Shown in pieces: positions 21,200 to 33,108 of a stretch of 64,000 nt of DNA (position 1 is the first letter of the stretch; each line of letters begins with the position of its first letter). Position numbers and translations under genes: made by a program. Source of the stretch: Pascua guehoae (Eukaryota; Basidiomycota; Tremellomycetes; Trichosporonales; Trichosporonaceae); the NCBI GenBank assembly GCA_001600415.1, contig BCJX01000008.1, forward strand, positions 3,851-67,850, given 5' to 3'. The notes under the pieces were generated by a model, which worked only from the letters and a program-made list of their open reading frames with translations, was not told the DNA's origin and searched no databases.

Positions 21200-24100
21200 G
21201 TGGGCTTCGATCCATCCCCCTCTCAGGAATGCAGAACAAGACTGTTCACTCCACCATCCTTCTCACAAGTCCGTTATTACTTAGAATGCTCTCACCTTTG
21301 CCACCAGAGCCCAGCTTGGCTACATCTATCCCCGAAACGGAGTCTGGTACCTCTTTGGGTGGAACCAGCTGCTCAAGTGAGACCTCGAGAAACCATAACA
21401 AGTATGTAGCCACCGGGGCCCCTGTGGGGACTGACAGAACAGCAAACGAGAGGCCGACTCCAATGTTCCCCGTGTTCAGCTTGCATGTTTCTACTGCCGC
21501 GCCAAACGCATCCGATGCAGTGGCGATCGACCCCTGTGCTCTGCATGCTCAAAGGCCAACGTCACCTGCGAGTGGCCTGCCGGCAGGCGGCCAAAGCGGA
21601 CTCGGAGGGAGATGGAGGAGGCCAGGCGTGCAGAGGCTGCGCAGCTGGGAGTAGGGACCGAAGAGGGCGCAGGCAAGGGAAGAGATGCGGTTGTCCTGGG
21701 CCCGGCAATGGGGGTGCAGTTGGCGGGGGGTCGACAAGGCGCACCGAGTGGCCCTCACGCTTCCTTGGGCGAGAGACGCAGTGTGGAACCAATACTACGG
21801 CCACTCTCACCACGGTCGGCGTCTTCGATCCGCTATGAGGAAGCAGAGTCGTTGAACTCACCAGCTCAGTCGGGAAATGAGACGCAGGACGAGCTCTGGA
21901 TCGACCCTTGGACGGCTGTGCAGCTCTCCACATCGAGCCCAAACAGCTTCCAGTGGCCAGCAAACTTCGTGCCAGATACTAGCTTGGACACGTTCTCATT
22001 TGATGCCCTCGGGGCGCCGGCCACACTGGACGCTTCCAATGCCGGTACAGCAGGAGCATCGACGACAAGCGCAAGTGGAAACATCTCTGCCACAGCAGCG
22101 GCACACGCTGGTGAGCCTGTCAATACAGCGGCGCCGCTCGAGAGCTTTCTGCACGACAACTCGCCCACCACAGATTTGCGTCTTTTGCAGGCGGTTGAGA
22201 GCCAAGCCGCATACCTCTCTGGTATCCCCGGCGCAGACGATGACCTCGAGCTATACTACTACCGGTTCTCGGGGTCGACCGCGATTCATCCAGGCATCCA
22301 TCGCGTCTCGCTCAAGCTACAGCGGCGACGACCGGGCGCGTCTCCAGCAGTGGTACCGCAGACCGAACCGGAACTGCCGGGCGTGGATCCACAGCCACCC
22401 ATCCCCGCTGACCTGTTTGACGAGTCGGGCCTCACGCACTGGCACGTATACGAGCCGCTGTTGGACGCGTTCATGACTCATCTCTCTGCGCATTTTCCCA
22501 GCGTAAGCAAACGACGCATGAAAGAGAGGTGCGACACGGGCACAATGAGTGCGTTCCTCGCCACCTGCCAGTGCGCTTTGGGCGCGCGCTTCACTACCAA
22601 GAGTCCTGGTGCCGCACCATTCATCGCCAAGGCGGAGGAGCTGGTACCACCATTACTGCACCTGCCAACGACAGACACAACAACCGGCCTTCTCCTACTA
22701 GCATGGGCGTGCTATGGTCAAGGGTCGGATAGCGGGCTGTGGCAGTACACGGGGATGGCGATTGTGAGTCAACATTGCTTCATACCCTACATGTTTAGCT
22801 CGGCTGACCGCCTTGACAGCGCATGGGGATGGACCTAGGGGTGCACCAACAGGGTGAGGTCTTTGAGAGCGCCGCTCACCAGGTGCGCAATCGACTACTA
22901 TGCTGGTCATTGTTTGTGACAGACCGCATAGTCTCGTTCGCAACTGGCCGTCCGTCGACCATTCCTGAGGAGGCAATCGAGATACCCTTGCCAGACAATG
23001 CGGACTTCTTTCCCGACCGCGCCCATGACGACGAGCCGAATCGGCCAGTCGAGCCTGTGCAGCCAGTACCGTTTGTCTACTTGACACGTCTAATGGTTCT
23101 GTGCGGGCGAATCTCCAACCTTCTCAACGGCCGACGAGGATGTGCCCGTACACTCGTTGCGGCGGAAGAGCCCATGACCGAACGCCTCGCCGAACTACAA
23201 GCTCGCCTCGTGTCGTTCTATGCCGCCCTGCCAGAGCCGATGAAATGGAGTGCAGACAACTTCAAGTACCAAAAACAGCGAGGGCATGGTGGCACTTTCC
23301 TTGCGCTACACCTGTGGGCCAACGCCGTCCTTGCACTTGTCTACCACCCCGACTTGCTCAAATCACCAACCGGGACCGATACCCCGCTCAGCCGCAGCAT
23401 GCCACGTAACGTCCGACTCGCGATCGCATCTAGTCGCCAGATCTGCGAGTGCATGGTGTTTGCAGACCTCGTTGACGAGAAGAGCTACGTTGCAAGCCCC
23501 ATTCTTGTGCAGCCGCTCTATGTCGCTGCGACGGCACTCCTTCAGGAGATGCACATCGCGCAGGCTAGCGAGGGCGCCGAGGGGGCCGAAAGATACAACC
23601 CCATTGACGTCTTCCTCGTGAGCATGGCCCGACAGAACTTTCAAACACTCTTGAAAGCGGTACACCGCATCGAGACGCATTGGGCAGGGGCGGGTTATGT
23701 TGCCAATCTTCTCCAAAGACGTAAGTCATGCTTGTACCACTTTGCCAACTACTCGTCTCTAGCTGGTCTCCCCCTCATCTGTTTGCTTCGGCTTCCACTC
23801 AACCACCTAATGGCCTTTATTCCACCTTACCGCCGCTAACCTACAGGTTCTGGTATTGCCCTCTCCGCTCCTTCGAGTACAAAGCGCACCTTCATCTCCC
23901 TCCCAGATACCGGTCTACTCCGGCGCTACACTAGCGACCCTCAACACCCGAAGGACATTGCACCCCCAACAAAAACGAGCCTGCGTGAGAGCATGGCAAG
24001 ACAGTGTTCGGCCGATTTCGGGAACGGACGGGGCGCAAAGCAGCTAGGCAAGTCACGCTGTAGATTGGGAGGTGGAGAACTTGGTAACCCGTCCTCGCGA

Positions 24101-24419
24101 GATCTGGTCGGAGTACATTGGGGCTTGCAAGCACTGCGGACATTCCGATGCTGCTGCTGGACCCCCGCACCCACGGTGGTAGCTACCACATGAGTTGCGA
24201 TAGTCTGGATGACCGTTGCCACTCCAGCCCCATTTCCGCTCTAACATTGTCTCCTTTCTGACCCTTTTCACAGACACGATGTGGATCTCCGACCTGCTAA
24301 GCGGCTACAGCGTGGAGAATATGAGCTTCGCACCCGCAAACAGCGTTGATTTTGCGCGTTTGGTTGCGCAGAGCCCAGAACCCGCAGGGCCCGCGTCGGC
24401 GTTGGGGGCCGACGTTTGA
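21200..24419 (+). CDS. Zn2Cys6 transcription factor with fungal-specific domain
   Basis: A likely pathway regulator. The zinc cluster CFYCRAKRIRCSGDRPLC continues SACSKANVTC, giving CX2CX6CX6CX2CX6C, and is followed by the basic RRPKRTRREM. To reach it, an intron at about 21377-21440 joins the upstream frame ending WVEPAAQ to NSKREADSNV. The middle homology domain has LLLAWACYGQGSD, then after an intron near 22764 RMGMDLGVHQQ and FATGRPSTIPEEAIEIPLPD. The 3' end is uncertain. If the intron from 23719 is used, reading continues through SGIALSAPSS and an exon with WEVENLVTRPREIWSEYIGA to a stop at 24419; if not, it stops at 23839. The start is also uncertain. It sits between the isomerase and the kinase. 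Confidence 0.75.
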
Positions 24420-24861
24420 ACGACTAGGTGTAGCGAGCGATATCGAAACCTTTGGAGGCTGTAGTGTTCGGATAGGATACCTCGGGTGTGGCTGCAGTTG
24501 AAGTGCACTGGGCATTGTGAGGGTGCAATAGAGCGATTCTGTAGTTTTCATATCATCATCGGTGTTGCAATGTTATTCCACAAGGTCCCAGCAACTTGTG
24601 TTGAGTCTATGCAGCGTCCTACGATACGCAGCACGTTGCACATCGCGGCAACTCCCCAGTAAATGGTGCCGCGTCAGGGCCCTTCCCAGCACTTCAGTTG
24701 TCCTTGACCTTGACATACGACCACTGCCATGGTGCGCTGCGCACACTAGCTGAACGACATGATTTCTGCTCTCCCAACAGCGTCGGTGTCCGTAACGAAG
24801 ACATCAAACAAGGCTAATATACTGCTCACATCACCGACCAGCTCTATTTCACCCTAACTTT
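24420..24861. other. Intergenic region between convergent genes
   Basis: About 440 bp lie between the regulator's probable stop and the kinase stop on the opposite strand. No gene, tRNA or repeat was recognised. Confidence 0.5.
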
Positions 24862-26841
24862 TTACTTGCCAGCAACAACCTTTGCAACAGCCTCCACAAC
24901 GGCCACAAACGCCATGGCCCCAGGGTCGGGGGGCATGTCGGTGTCGGTCCGGTCACCCACGTATGCCGCCCGCCCAAGCTTTGCAGTAAGGTCGACTGTC
25001 CCCTCACCGCCCTTGCGACTGGCCTCTGCGGCCTTGGTAAGGTCGGATGTCGCAGCAAGAGTCTCGGCGAACGGGATCAGAGCGTCCATGACTGTGCGGT
25101 GACCGACCCTCGCCGTGGTGCGCTGCTTGAGGACGTCGAGGCCTTCCATGGCCACCTTGCCAAACAAGGCAGCGTCAACAGCTGGCTGTGGTGTCTTAGA
25201 TGCTGCCGCGATGATGGCATTAGTCATGCCCGCGAGGTAGATTGAGATGATGGCTCCAAGAGTGCCGCCCATTGCCTCTGAGTTTTGTCAGCTACCGAAT
25301 AGCTGTGGCCAATTTGTACTCACCGTCCACCACCTCTGTGAGCTCGCGGAAGAGCTCGACAAGGTCACCGCTCTTGCCGAGTCCGTGCTTCTTGACCGCC
25401 TCGAGCACAGCGTTGCCACCGTTGGCGCACGTCTCACCGCAGTCGCCGTCACCAACAATGGTGTCCCACTTGGTCAACTTTGGCTCCAGAGCAACGACGT
25501 CCTCTCCGGCCGCCTCGAGGGCCTTAGTAATCGTCGCGGGGTCCTGAACCTTGAGCGCCGGAACAGCAGATGGTGCGTCCTTCTTCTCGGCCTCGACCTC
25601 CGTAAACTTGTCTGCACGCTTGCGGTCTGCAAGAGACGAGGAACCCGCCCGTGGCCACAAGTGCTCAGTTGCAGGCCATGCCGTGCTCGAGTGGGGTGCG
25701 TCGATAAACTCGATGAGCTGCTCGACGCTGACGCCCGTCTCGGCGGCAACGTTGGTGAGGTTGAGGAGCGACAAGGAGATGCCAGGCATGTTCATGCTGC
25801 CCATGAAGACGCCGTTGAAGATGCGAACTGGCACGACGCCACGCTCTTCAAGCTGCTGGAGAGTCTCGTCGACTACCGCACCCATCTCCAGGGGGCTCAT
25901 GCCGCCCTGGTTGTTGGCAAGCAGGACGGTCACATCGCCGTCCTTGAACTTGACAAAGCTGCGCTCCGGGTCGTCCTGGCGGAGAATGAGGTCGAGAATA
26001 GTCTTGATGAGCTCTTCGGGTCCTGGCTGGGGGACGTTGAACACGCCGGTTTCGTTGTGCAGCCCAAGGCCGATTTCAATGCGGCCTTCGGGGATCTGTG
26101 CAAACTCGCCAGAGCGACCGGGTACGTGGCAGTGGTCGAGAGCCACGCACACCGAGGCCATGTTGTCTGCCGACGACTGGCCGAGCTTGACGAGAGGCTC
26201 AAAGTCGTAGTCGGCCTCGGATGCCGCACCCATGATCTTGCACACTGGGACGTGGGTGAGCTTGTGGTCGAAGTCATCCCCGGCTGCGTGCGAGCTCTCG
26301 ACTTACCCAGAGTGATGCCCGCCAAGCAACGGCGCCCAACCATCTTGCCGCGCGAGTGCGGCACCGCAACGTCGTCGCCGACGACGACAATTGCAACCTT
26401 GTCGTTGCCCGCACTGTTGGCCATGAGCTTGGCCAGGCCAAAGTGCAGGTTGTCGCCAGTATCTGGACCGCGTCAGTACGTCCTTCCACTTGTCGGTTTG
26501 TCGGTCACCTTTGACGACTCACAGTTGGTGATAACCAGGATGGTGCCCTTGTCGCTGGGCACCTGCTTGATGCCGCCCAACACTTGCTTAGCACTCGGCG
26601 ACGCAAACACATCGCCTGCAACGCTCGCGGTCAACAGGCCCTTGCCGACAAAGCCCACAGTGCCCGGCTCGTGTCCGGAACCGCCGCCGCAGATCAGTGA
26701 GACCTTGGATGGGTCATGGTCCGCACGGTAGACGACGCGCAGGCTCGGGATGAGGCTCAACTGCGGGTGCGCAGCGACGAGGCCGCGGAGGGAGCGCGTC
26801 ACGAGGGTCGTGTGGTCGTTGAAGATGTGCCGGTCGGTCAT
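24862..26841 (-). CDS. Dihydroxyacetone kinase family (DhaKL; possible erythrulose kinase)
   Basis: An ATP-dependent ketose kinase, cytosolic. Introns 26463-26522, 26245-26306 and 25278-25323 leave 603 residues, the usual length of the two-domain eukaryotic enzymes. The K domain has CGGGSGHEPGTVGFVGKG near residue 50, and ALDHCHVPGR with the His that forms a hemiaminal with the substrate. It also has IGLGLHNETGV. The L domain carries the nucleotide site DTIVGDGDCGETC and, near its end, DEAMGGTLGA and YVGDRTDTDMPPDPGA. The same family includes the L-erythrulose kinases of erythritol catabolism in Yarrowia and mycobacteria. The RpiB and SDR neighbours favour a C4 substrate, but glycerone kinase remains possible. 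Confidence 0.92.
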
Positions 26842-28083
26842 CGTTTTCTGCTTGTTGATTGTGAAGAGTGGGGCTACTGTCTGTGCCCCGTGGAAACGCT
26901 ACATATACGAGGGAAAGATCCGGGTCTGTCGCATTCTGTCCCGCCGCCATACAACATGAGCCATTCTGCCCCACCACACAACATGAGCGCGGTATCCGGC
27001 CGGTGGATGGGTGCGGTTGGGTTGCTCAACCGGTTGCCTGCAAAGTCGTCAGTGACGTTGGGCAATCGTCGCATGGGTGGTTGCCAGGCGGGCCCGACGG
27101 TACGGTAACAAAAGGTGGGCAAAAGTGGAGCGAGCGGCAAATGCATCAAGTGCCGGGCGGGCGTGCGGGCGGGCGGGCGAGGAAGGTGGGTGTGGCCATG
27201 GGGCCAGCCATGCCGCCGGCGCAAGCCCCTGGCGCCCTGGCGCCCTGTCCGTGCCCTGTCAAGGAAGGCCCTGTGTACCTGTGCCCTGTGCCCTGTGACG
27301 ATGGGGTTTGTCGCCCATTTGACCACATGATCCCCCTCTTCGCCGAGAAAATGCCGAGCTTAGCGAGTCTCTGTTTTTTTGGCCAAAACCTCAATCAAAG
27401 CAGACACGACCCCAAGACAACAAACAGCGGCAACTCTTCCAAGAGCCCGTGAACCAGCCCTAGATCCGAAGATGATCCGAATCAACCCGGGCCCTGGGGC
27501 GCAGTACGACTGCGCTGACAACCCATGGTGCTGCGGGGAGTGGGCTTCAAGTCGAGGCATGCTGTCTCATCCAGCACCCAAACCTCTCATACAGGTGCGA
27601 CCAGAAAGTATTGAGACTGTCACCTTGAGCTCGAGCTCGGTCGATGTTGAGCATGGACACTCTCTCCATCCGGCCCGATGCACTACGAGGACCAGGTGCA
27701 TCAGGCCAACTTGAACCACACATGGTAATGTCCACTATGCACATCAAGGGCGACAGCCTCGAGACAAGGGTGGGAGATGGCACTTGGTGTACGAGGCGCT
27801 ACATGCGTGCGACCGGGCAGTCGCAATACTTTGCGGTTGCACCTGTAACAATGGAACTGTGCCGGTGTTCATTCAAACAAGGTTGAACAGGGGTCCCTCA
27901 GTGCAAAATGGTAGAGCTATGTGTCGCTCACCAGATACGAATCAAGGTTGCGCCATCACCTGCATGGAGTTTTACAAAAGCTACATCGTCTCCCTTTCCC
28001 TTTCTGCACCTCCTAAATTCTCTGGTTTTAACGTTCAGGTGGCATTCATCCTAAATACTCTTCTTTGTTCGTTGGCTGCTCAT
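26842..28083. other. Kinase promoter and downstream flank of the anion symporter
   Basis: No gene is supported. Immediately upstream of the kinase are a TATA-like acatatacg at 26900 and CGG-rich strings, including tccggccgg near 26996 and gggcgggcgggcg near 27167. Open frames overlap on both strands and lack domains. Confidence 0.45.
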
Positions 28084-30193
28084 TCAAACTGTCGCAAGCT
28101 GTGTCTGCTGTTCGAGCTGGGCGGACTCTGGCTTCTGGTCCTTTTCCGGCCAACGTCTCAGCAAGATTGGGAAGGTGACAGCCATCACCGCCAGCAGCGC
28201 CATCCAAATCGTGGTGGCGCTCCAGCCGGGGATGTAGCGTGGAGCGTCTGATTTCGGCCACAGGAAGACGCCATAGATCGATGCCGAGTTACCCAGTCCA
28301 TTGACGAGCGCAATTGCCACAGCACGCTTCTTGGCTGGATGCGAGATAATGTTGGGGACCCATGTTAAGACCAGTGGGCACGCTGCGTAGACGGCACCAA
28401 ATCCGAAAATGAGAAAGACGTCTGAAATGTCAGAATGATGTGGCTGGCTTCAGGGGGGAGAAAAAAAAAACATGTCACTCACACTGCACCATCTGATTTG
28501 TTTGGGCTACCGTGATGATAAAACAAACTGTGCCGATAGCTCCAGCAGTCATGATGAAGAGGGGTTTGTTCTTGGCTCGGTCCGATAAGAAGCAAAATGC
28601 AAGGATGAAAACAAAGGCACTTGCGTAAACCTGGAAAGTGGACGTGTCAGTGGCCGGTTCTCTTCCTTCCCTGCCCCACTCCCCACCCCCTCCCTTTTCG
28701 TCCTTTCCACTCATCTACTCACTGGAATCGTGTGGTACTGGGCATCATAGCCTTGATATCCCAAATTAGCCACCAAGGAAGGGACGAAGTACTGGATTGT
28801 CTGCGTCCCGGTTGCGAGCATGTACATGACGATAAAGTACACGATGCGCCAGTCGGTGAAGACCATTTTGACCGCGCGGAGTTCTGAGACTTCCTCGTCT
28901 GCGCCCTGAGTGGCGCCTAGTCCGTCATAAGCGAGGCGTTGCGCTGCAAGTAGTCGCTCTTCCTCGGTCAGAAGCTTGGTCTTGGAAGGCCAGTCGGGCA
29001 AGATCAACCACGTGAAGCAGCCCAGAAAGGACGACCCAACACCCTCGATCAGGAGGAGCCACCGCCAGCCGGCGATACCTCGCGCCCCATCCAGATATTG
29101 AGTCTTGGGAAAGAGTTAGCCTAGAATGCTCTACTAGATGGCGCATTTGGGCTTACAATGACACCAGCCAGCAACCCCGAAAAGGCGCCAGAAACTGCGG
29201 TCGCAGTGTAGTAGATCGAGAAGCGCGTGGACAGCTCGTAGCGTCGGTACCAGCTTGACAGGTAGAATGTCACACCGGGTGAGAATCCAGCTCTGAGCAT
29301 GGGTCAGAGATTTTTGCTCTCTTTTGGAGACCTTTTGGACAAGATTATTGTTCGTTTTCGGCCTTTGTCGGTCTCTCATCCCTTCCACCATCAAAGCACG
29401 ATGAGTACTCACTCAGCGATCCCGAGGGCGAACCGTACTCCTGCAAGTTGTTGCCAATTTTGGCATGCGGCCATGCTGGCGCTAACACCGCCCCAGATGA
29501 CACACAGGAGCGAAAGGTAGATCCCAGGTCGAACACGGGCGAGGATGAGGTTTGACGGAATTTCGAAAAGCACATAGGAAATGAAGAAGACGAGAAGGAC
29601 AATGGAATATTGCTCCGAGGTGAGCTGCGGGATTGTTAGCTATTTCTGCTCCGTCTGTCCCCCATTGCGCAGCGTTGGGTAAGTCGAAATGGTAGTAACA
29701 TTGGAGGTTATTCGCGCCCAAGGGCCACGCAGTTGCAGCTTCTGGGAGAGATGCGACACTTACGTTCAAGTCGTCCTCCATTCCACCGGTCTTGGCATTA
29801 CCTGCCACCCATCAGCTTTCTGCAACCTAGAGGCATGTTTTTTGACGTACCGATGTTGGCGCGGTCCACTTCACCCCGTTAGCATGCCACAATGAAAGTG
29901 TCAACGTACAGTAGGACAAAGTGTACAATGCCCAGATGCAAGGCTGTAAGTTCTGTCAGCCCGAAAGCTCCCTCCGTTCCAAACGACTTTTCTCGACGCG
30001 CCTCTGATAGAAAAGGCTGGTTACTCACCATAATGCGCATGTCAATCTTGCGTAGAAACTTCTTCTCGGCCTCGGAGCCCGGCTCATAGCTTGCCGCTAG
30101 CTGCTCAAGCTGTGCTGCAGTGCGGTCTTCAATGTGCGAGTCCTGGGACACCTTTTTGACGTCCTGATCGTGGTGGTCGACTTGCAAGCCCAT
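28084..30193 (-). CDS. MFS anion:cation symporter (Dal5/allantoate permease family)
   Basis: A plasma-membrane proton symporter for organic anions or amides. The N-terminal cytosolic segment ends EAEKKFLRKIDMRIM, the family's usual lead into TM1. Several introns (30024 to 28434) separate exons with DRANIGNAKTGGMEDDLN, LFFISYVLFEIPSNL-type helices, LSSWYRRYELSTRFSIYYTA, GWRWLLLIEGV, WPSKTKLLTEEERLLAAQRL and a C-terminal helix set with TWVPNIISHPAKKRAVAIAL. The phrases SSWYRRxELxxR and P-x-KRAVAxAxxN are hallmarks of the Dal5/Fen2/Tna1 group. Substrates in this family are carboxylates or ureides, so the gene would fit uptake of a sugar acid. It sits between the kinase and the aldolase. Confidence 0.88.
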
Positions 30194-30991
30194 GGTTGGA
30201 TGTGTGTTTGATTGAGTAGAAGGGTAGCAAATGGTCGACAGAAAAGATCTAAGACCTCAACCTTTAATGTTGTCGACAAGCATCGTGTGGTCAATCACGA
30301 GTCTCCGAGACATCTGAAGTGGCCGAGAACGGGTTTCGCCACCCATCATATCGCTCCGCAACTTAATCCCGGCTCTGCGGTTGCGGATCGATAAAGGCCA
30401 AAATGAGATCACAGGGTACACTTAGGCGGACTTGGAGCCTGACGAAACACAACGTACACGATAGTAGGCCATTGATTTGTTGCCAAAGACGCCACCATTG
30501 TGGACACGAACGCCACAGGTGCCTGGGGTCATATATTGTTCCGGACGAAGGGTTTGCGGCTAACAGCGGCAACCCAGCCGGGTCGCCTCCCCGGGCCAAT
30601 AACTCTTGTGTGGGGGGGGGTCGGGTGGGAGGTGGAGGTTCAAGCCCCGAGATACCACCGAGGCTGTTGAGATGCCGGCAAATGCCGCGCTCAACCTGGT
30701 CCACTTCACCTCCACTCGTGTGGCCGCGGCCACTCGTTTGGCAGCCTGGCTGCTGGCTGCCGGCTGCATTCTTGGCAGTTCCGATCCGTACGGCTCTCTA
30801 CAATACCTTGGCACATATGTGGTGGATGATGCCGCTCCCATTCGGCCAGTGATCTTCCAACTCGGTTCCTGTCTCGTCGGAAGTCCACAACAGTCTTTTC
30901 TTCATACATACTGTTCACAGACTTCTTACAGAATAACCCCCCCTCTCCCCAACACACACACTCCTCGTATCACGCGTGACCTATTCTTCCA
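30194..30991. other. Divergent promoter of the symporter and the aldolase
   Basis: About 800 bp with no gene. A TTCCGGAC site lies at 30539, like those in the SDR/isomerase promoter. A nine-G run is at 30612, and a TC/CA-rich leader precedes the aldolase start. Confidence 0.45.
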
Positions 30992-32123
30992 ATGTCCGGC
31001 CTCAAGAACAACCGCACCCTCGAGATCCTCCGCAAGGCTGAGGAGGGCAAGTACGGCGTCATTGCGCAGTGCGTCTACGATGCCAACCAGGCCCTCGCGT
31101 TCGTGCGTGGATGCGAGGCCAAGCGTGCACCGGGTATCCTTCAGATCTTCCCCGTTACCCTCAAGCTCGGCGGTGGACCTTTCCTGCAGTACCTCTTGAC
31201 CATGTGAGCATTTTGGGGCAACGACGTGTTTGACACTATACGGTGATCCACAAAGTCTAACGTCACAGCGCGCACACTGCCTCGGTTCCCATTTCGGTGC
31301 ACATGGACCACGCGACCGACGCCGAGCACCTGGAACAGGCGATCGAGCTCGGCGAGCAGGGCATCAAGTTTGACAGTGTCATGGTTGACGCGTCGCACGC
31401 CGAGACCGACGAGGAGAACATTGCCATCGCTGTGCCCTTCATCAAGCGCCTGAATGCGCTTGGCATCGCCACCGAGGTCGAGTTGGGTCGTCTCGAGGGT
31501 GGTGAGGCGGGCCTCCGTGAGATTTCGGGTGCGATGCTCACCGACCCGAGCAAGGCTGAGGCGTTCATGAAGGGGTGAGTGTCTATCGGATTGTTGTGGA
31601 GACTGGGGTGTGCAAGCTTGGTTGGAGGCCGACAACGCGTCCTACCTCACCAGTCGCGCTGTGCTCCAGCTTGCTGCGTGCGTCCCCTCTGCGAGGGGCC
31701 TAGGCTCTTGGCCTGTTTCCACACGTTGCCGTACCCAGCTAACACTTTAGCACCGGCGCCGACATCCTCGCTCCTTCCATCGGCAACCTTCACGGCTCGT
31801 ACAAGTTCATCAAGGGTGGCCCCCAGTTCCGCCAGGACATTCTCAAGGACCTCCAGAAGCGCTTCCCGGTCGGCAAGGCGCCCTACTTGTGCATGCACGG
31901 CACCGACGAGCTCCCCGACGAGATGTGGCTCGAGTGCATTGCCAACGGCGCAACAAAGTTCAACATCAACAGCTGGCTGCGTGACCCCTACAACGAGGCG
32001 CTGAGCGAGGGACTCCCCTCCAAGCCCATGCCCGAGGCGATTGACGCGGCGATGGCGGCGCTGGAGAAGGAGTGTGCACGCTTCAACGACCTGCTTGGTG
32101 CGACTGGCAAGGCGGACGCGTAA
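30992..32123 (+). CDS. Class II (zinc) aldolase, FBA/tagatose-bisphosphate type, divergent
   Basis: A metal-dependent aldolase that would split a phosphorylated ketose to a dihydroxyacetone-phosphate-type product. Introns 31204-31268 and 31575-31750 leave 296 residues. Conserved features are VPISVHMDHATD (catalytic Asp and zinc His), DSVMVDASHAETDEEN, ATEVELGRLEGGE, IGNLHGSYK (zinc His) and KFNINSWLRD, equivalent to the usual KxNxxTxLR. The third zinc-ligand/phosphate loop, normally HGGSG, reads LCMHGTDELPDEMW, keeping His but losing the glycine pair. This suggests altered phosphate handling or a different substrate. It is distinct from a standard glycolytic enzyme, which is about 360 residues in fungi. 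It is divergent from the symporter and probably part of the same pathway. Confidence 0.85.
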
Positions 32124-32858
32124 GGCGGCTACGTATAGTGTATACATATAGAGCAGAGCGAGTGTTGGTAGCATTGTGGCATGAAACGGCCTCTCTCATT
32201 CACAACAAATATAATCTCGGTTGTCTCGAATACAAGGCAGAGCACACCCGCGCGCATGCCGCAATTGCTTGGCACGTGCAAGGCTCGTTGCCGCCGGCAT
32301 GCCATATGCCGCCCAGACCACCTCGCACACTAGGGCTCAGCCGGACACTAACCCAAGACAATATCTACGACGTTGTGGCCGGCGCCGCCATTGTCTATGC
32401 AATCTCACAAACCACATCCCCGCCACTTGGCCATCCAGCCCAATCGACACGAGTTACACGGTCAACTGCCCCATGGGGAACATTGAAAGAGGCCTGCCGG
32501 TGCCACGCGCAAGTCGTCCACCCGCGCAATTACGCTTGGCTAATTCGCGGACAGTCGCCATGTCCAGCTCGCCAGCGTATTCCGACAAGATCGATATTGA
32601 CCCTGGTGGGATTAGATGTGAGCCCCCTCCTCCCTCAAGCGCTCTAGCTGCCCAGGTTTCGGGGCGAATCGCTGTCCCTCCCCTCAGAGCTTCAATGCCC
32701 CCCCCCCCCCCCCCCCCCCCAAGCCCCTCAACACACACACGTACACCAACCCCCCACCCCTCCACCCCCCACTCCCCATTCTCCACAATGCGGAGCGCCT
32801 AGAGTCGAGCACCACGGCAGCCGGGCCGGCCTCGCACACCATCCACCTCTCACCAATG
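32124..32858. other. Intergenic region with a 23-nt cytosine run
   Basis: No gene is supported. A run of 23 C lies at 32698-32720, followed by CA-rich and C-rich DNA. Homopolymers of this length are prone to length variation and sequencing error. Confidence 0.6.
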
Positions 32859-32955
32859 GGCGTTGTGGCGGAGTGGTTAACGCGGTTGACTAGAACCGAG
32901 TCGTTCTACCTATCAACTTCCTTCGGGAGCGCATGTTCGAATCATGTCAACGTCG
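32859..32955 (+). tRNA. tRNA-Ser (anticodon AGA) with a 16-nt intron
   Basis: The acceptor halves GGCGTTG (32859) and CAACGTC plus discriminator G (32955) pair with one G-U. The D-arm is GCG-GAGTGGTTAA-CGC. The anticodon stem GTTGA/TCAAC encloses CTAGAA, interrupted after position 37 by a 16-nt intron (ccgagtcgttctacct), as in eukaryotic split tRNAs. A long variable arm (TCC-TTCG-GGA) is typical of serine tRNAs. The T-arm is GCATG-TTCGAAT-CATGT. A TTTT tract follows at 32960 and can end Pol III transcription. Confidence 0.9.
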
Positions 32956-33108
32956 AATCCTTTTGGTCGGGGACGGAGCGGACGCGGGGAGACGGTGCTA
33001 TGACGTCCACCTCTCGGGATGTATACTTAGTGCCCGGCGAATACCAGCGGCCCGCTCGGTGAAGCATGTGCGATCTGAGAGTCGTGAGATCATGAGGACG
33101 TGAGATCG

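Noticed and set aside
25247..26731. 494-codon open frame on the plus strand
   Set aside because: It lies antisense to the dihydroxyacetone kinase exons and has no domain. It is an open shadow caused by GC-rich codon use.
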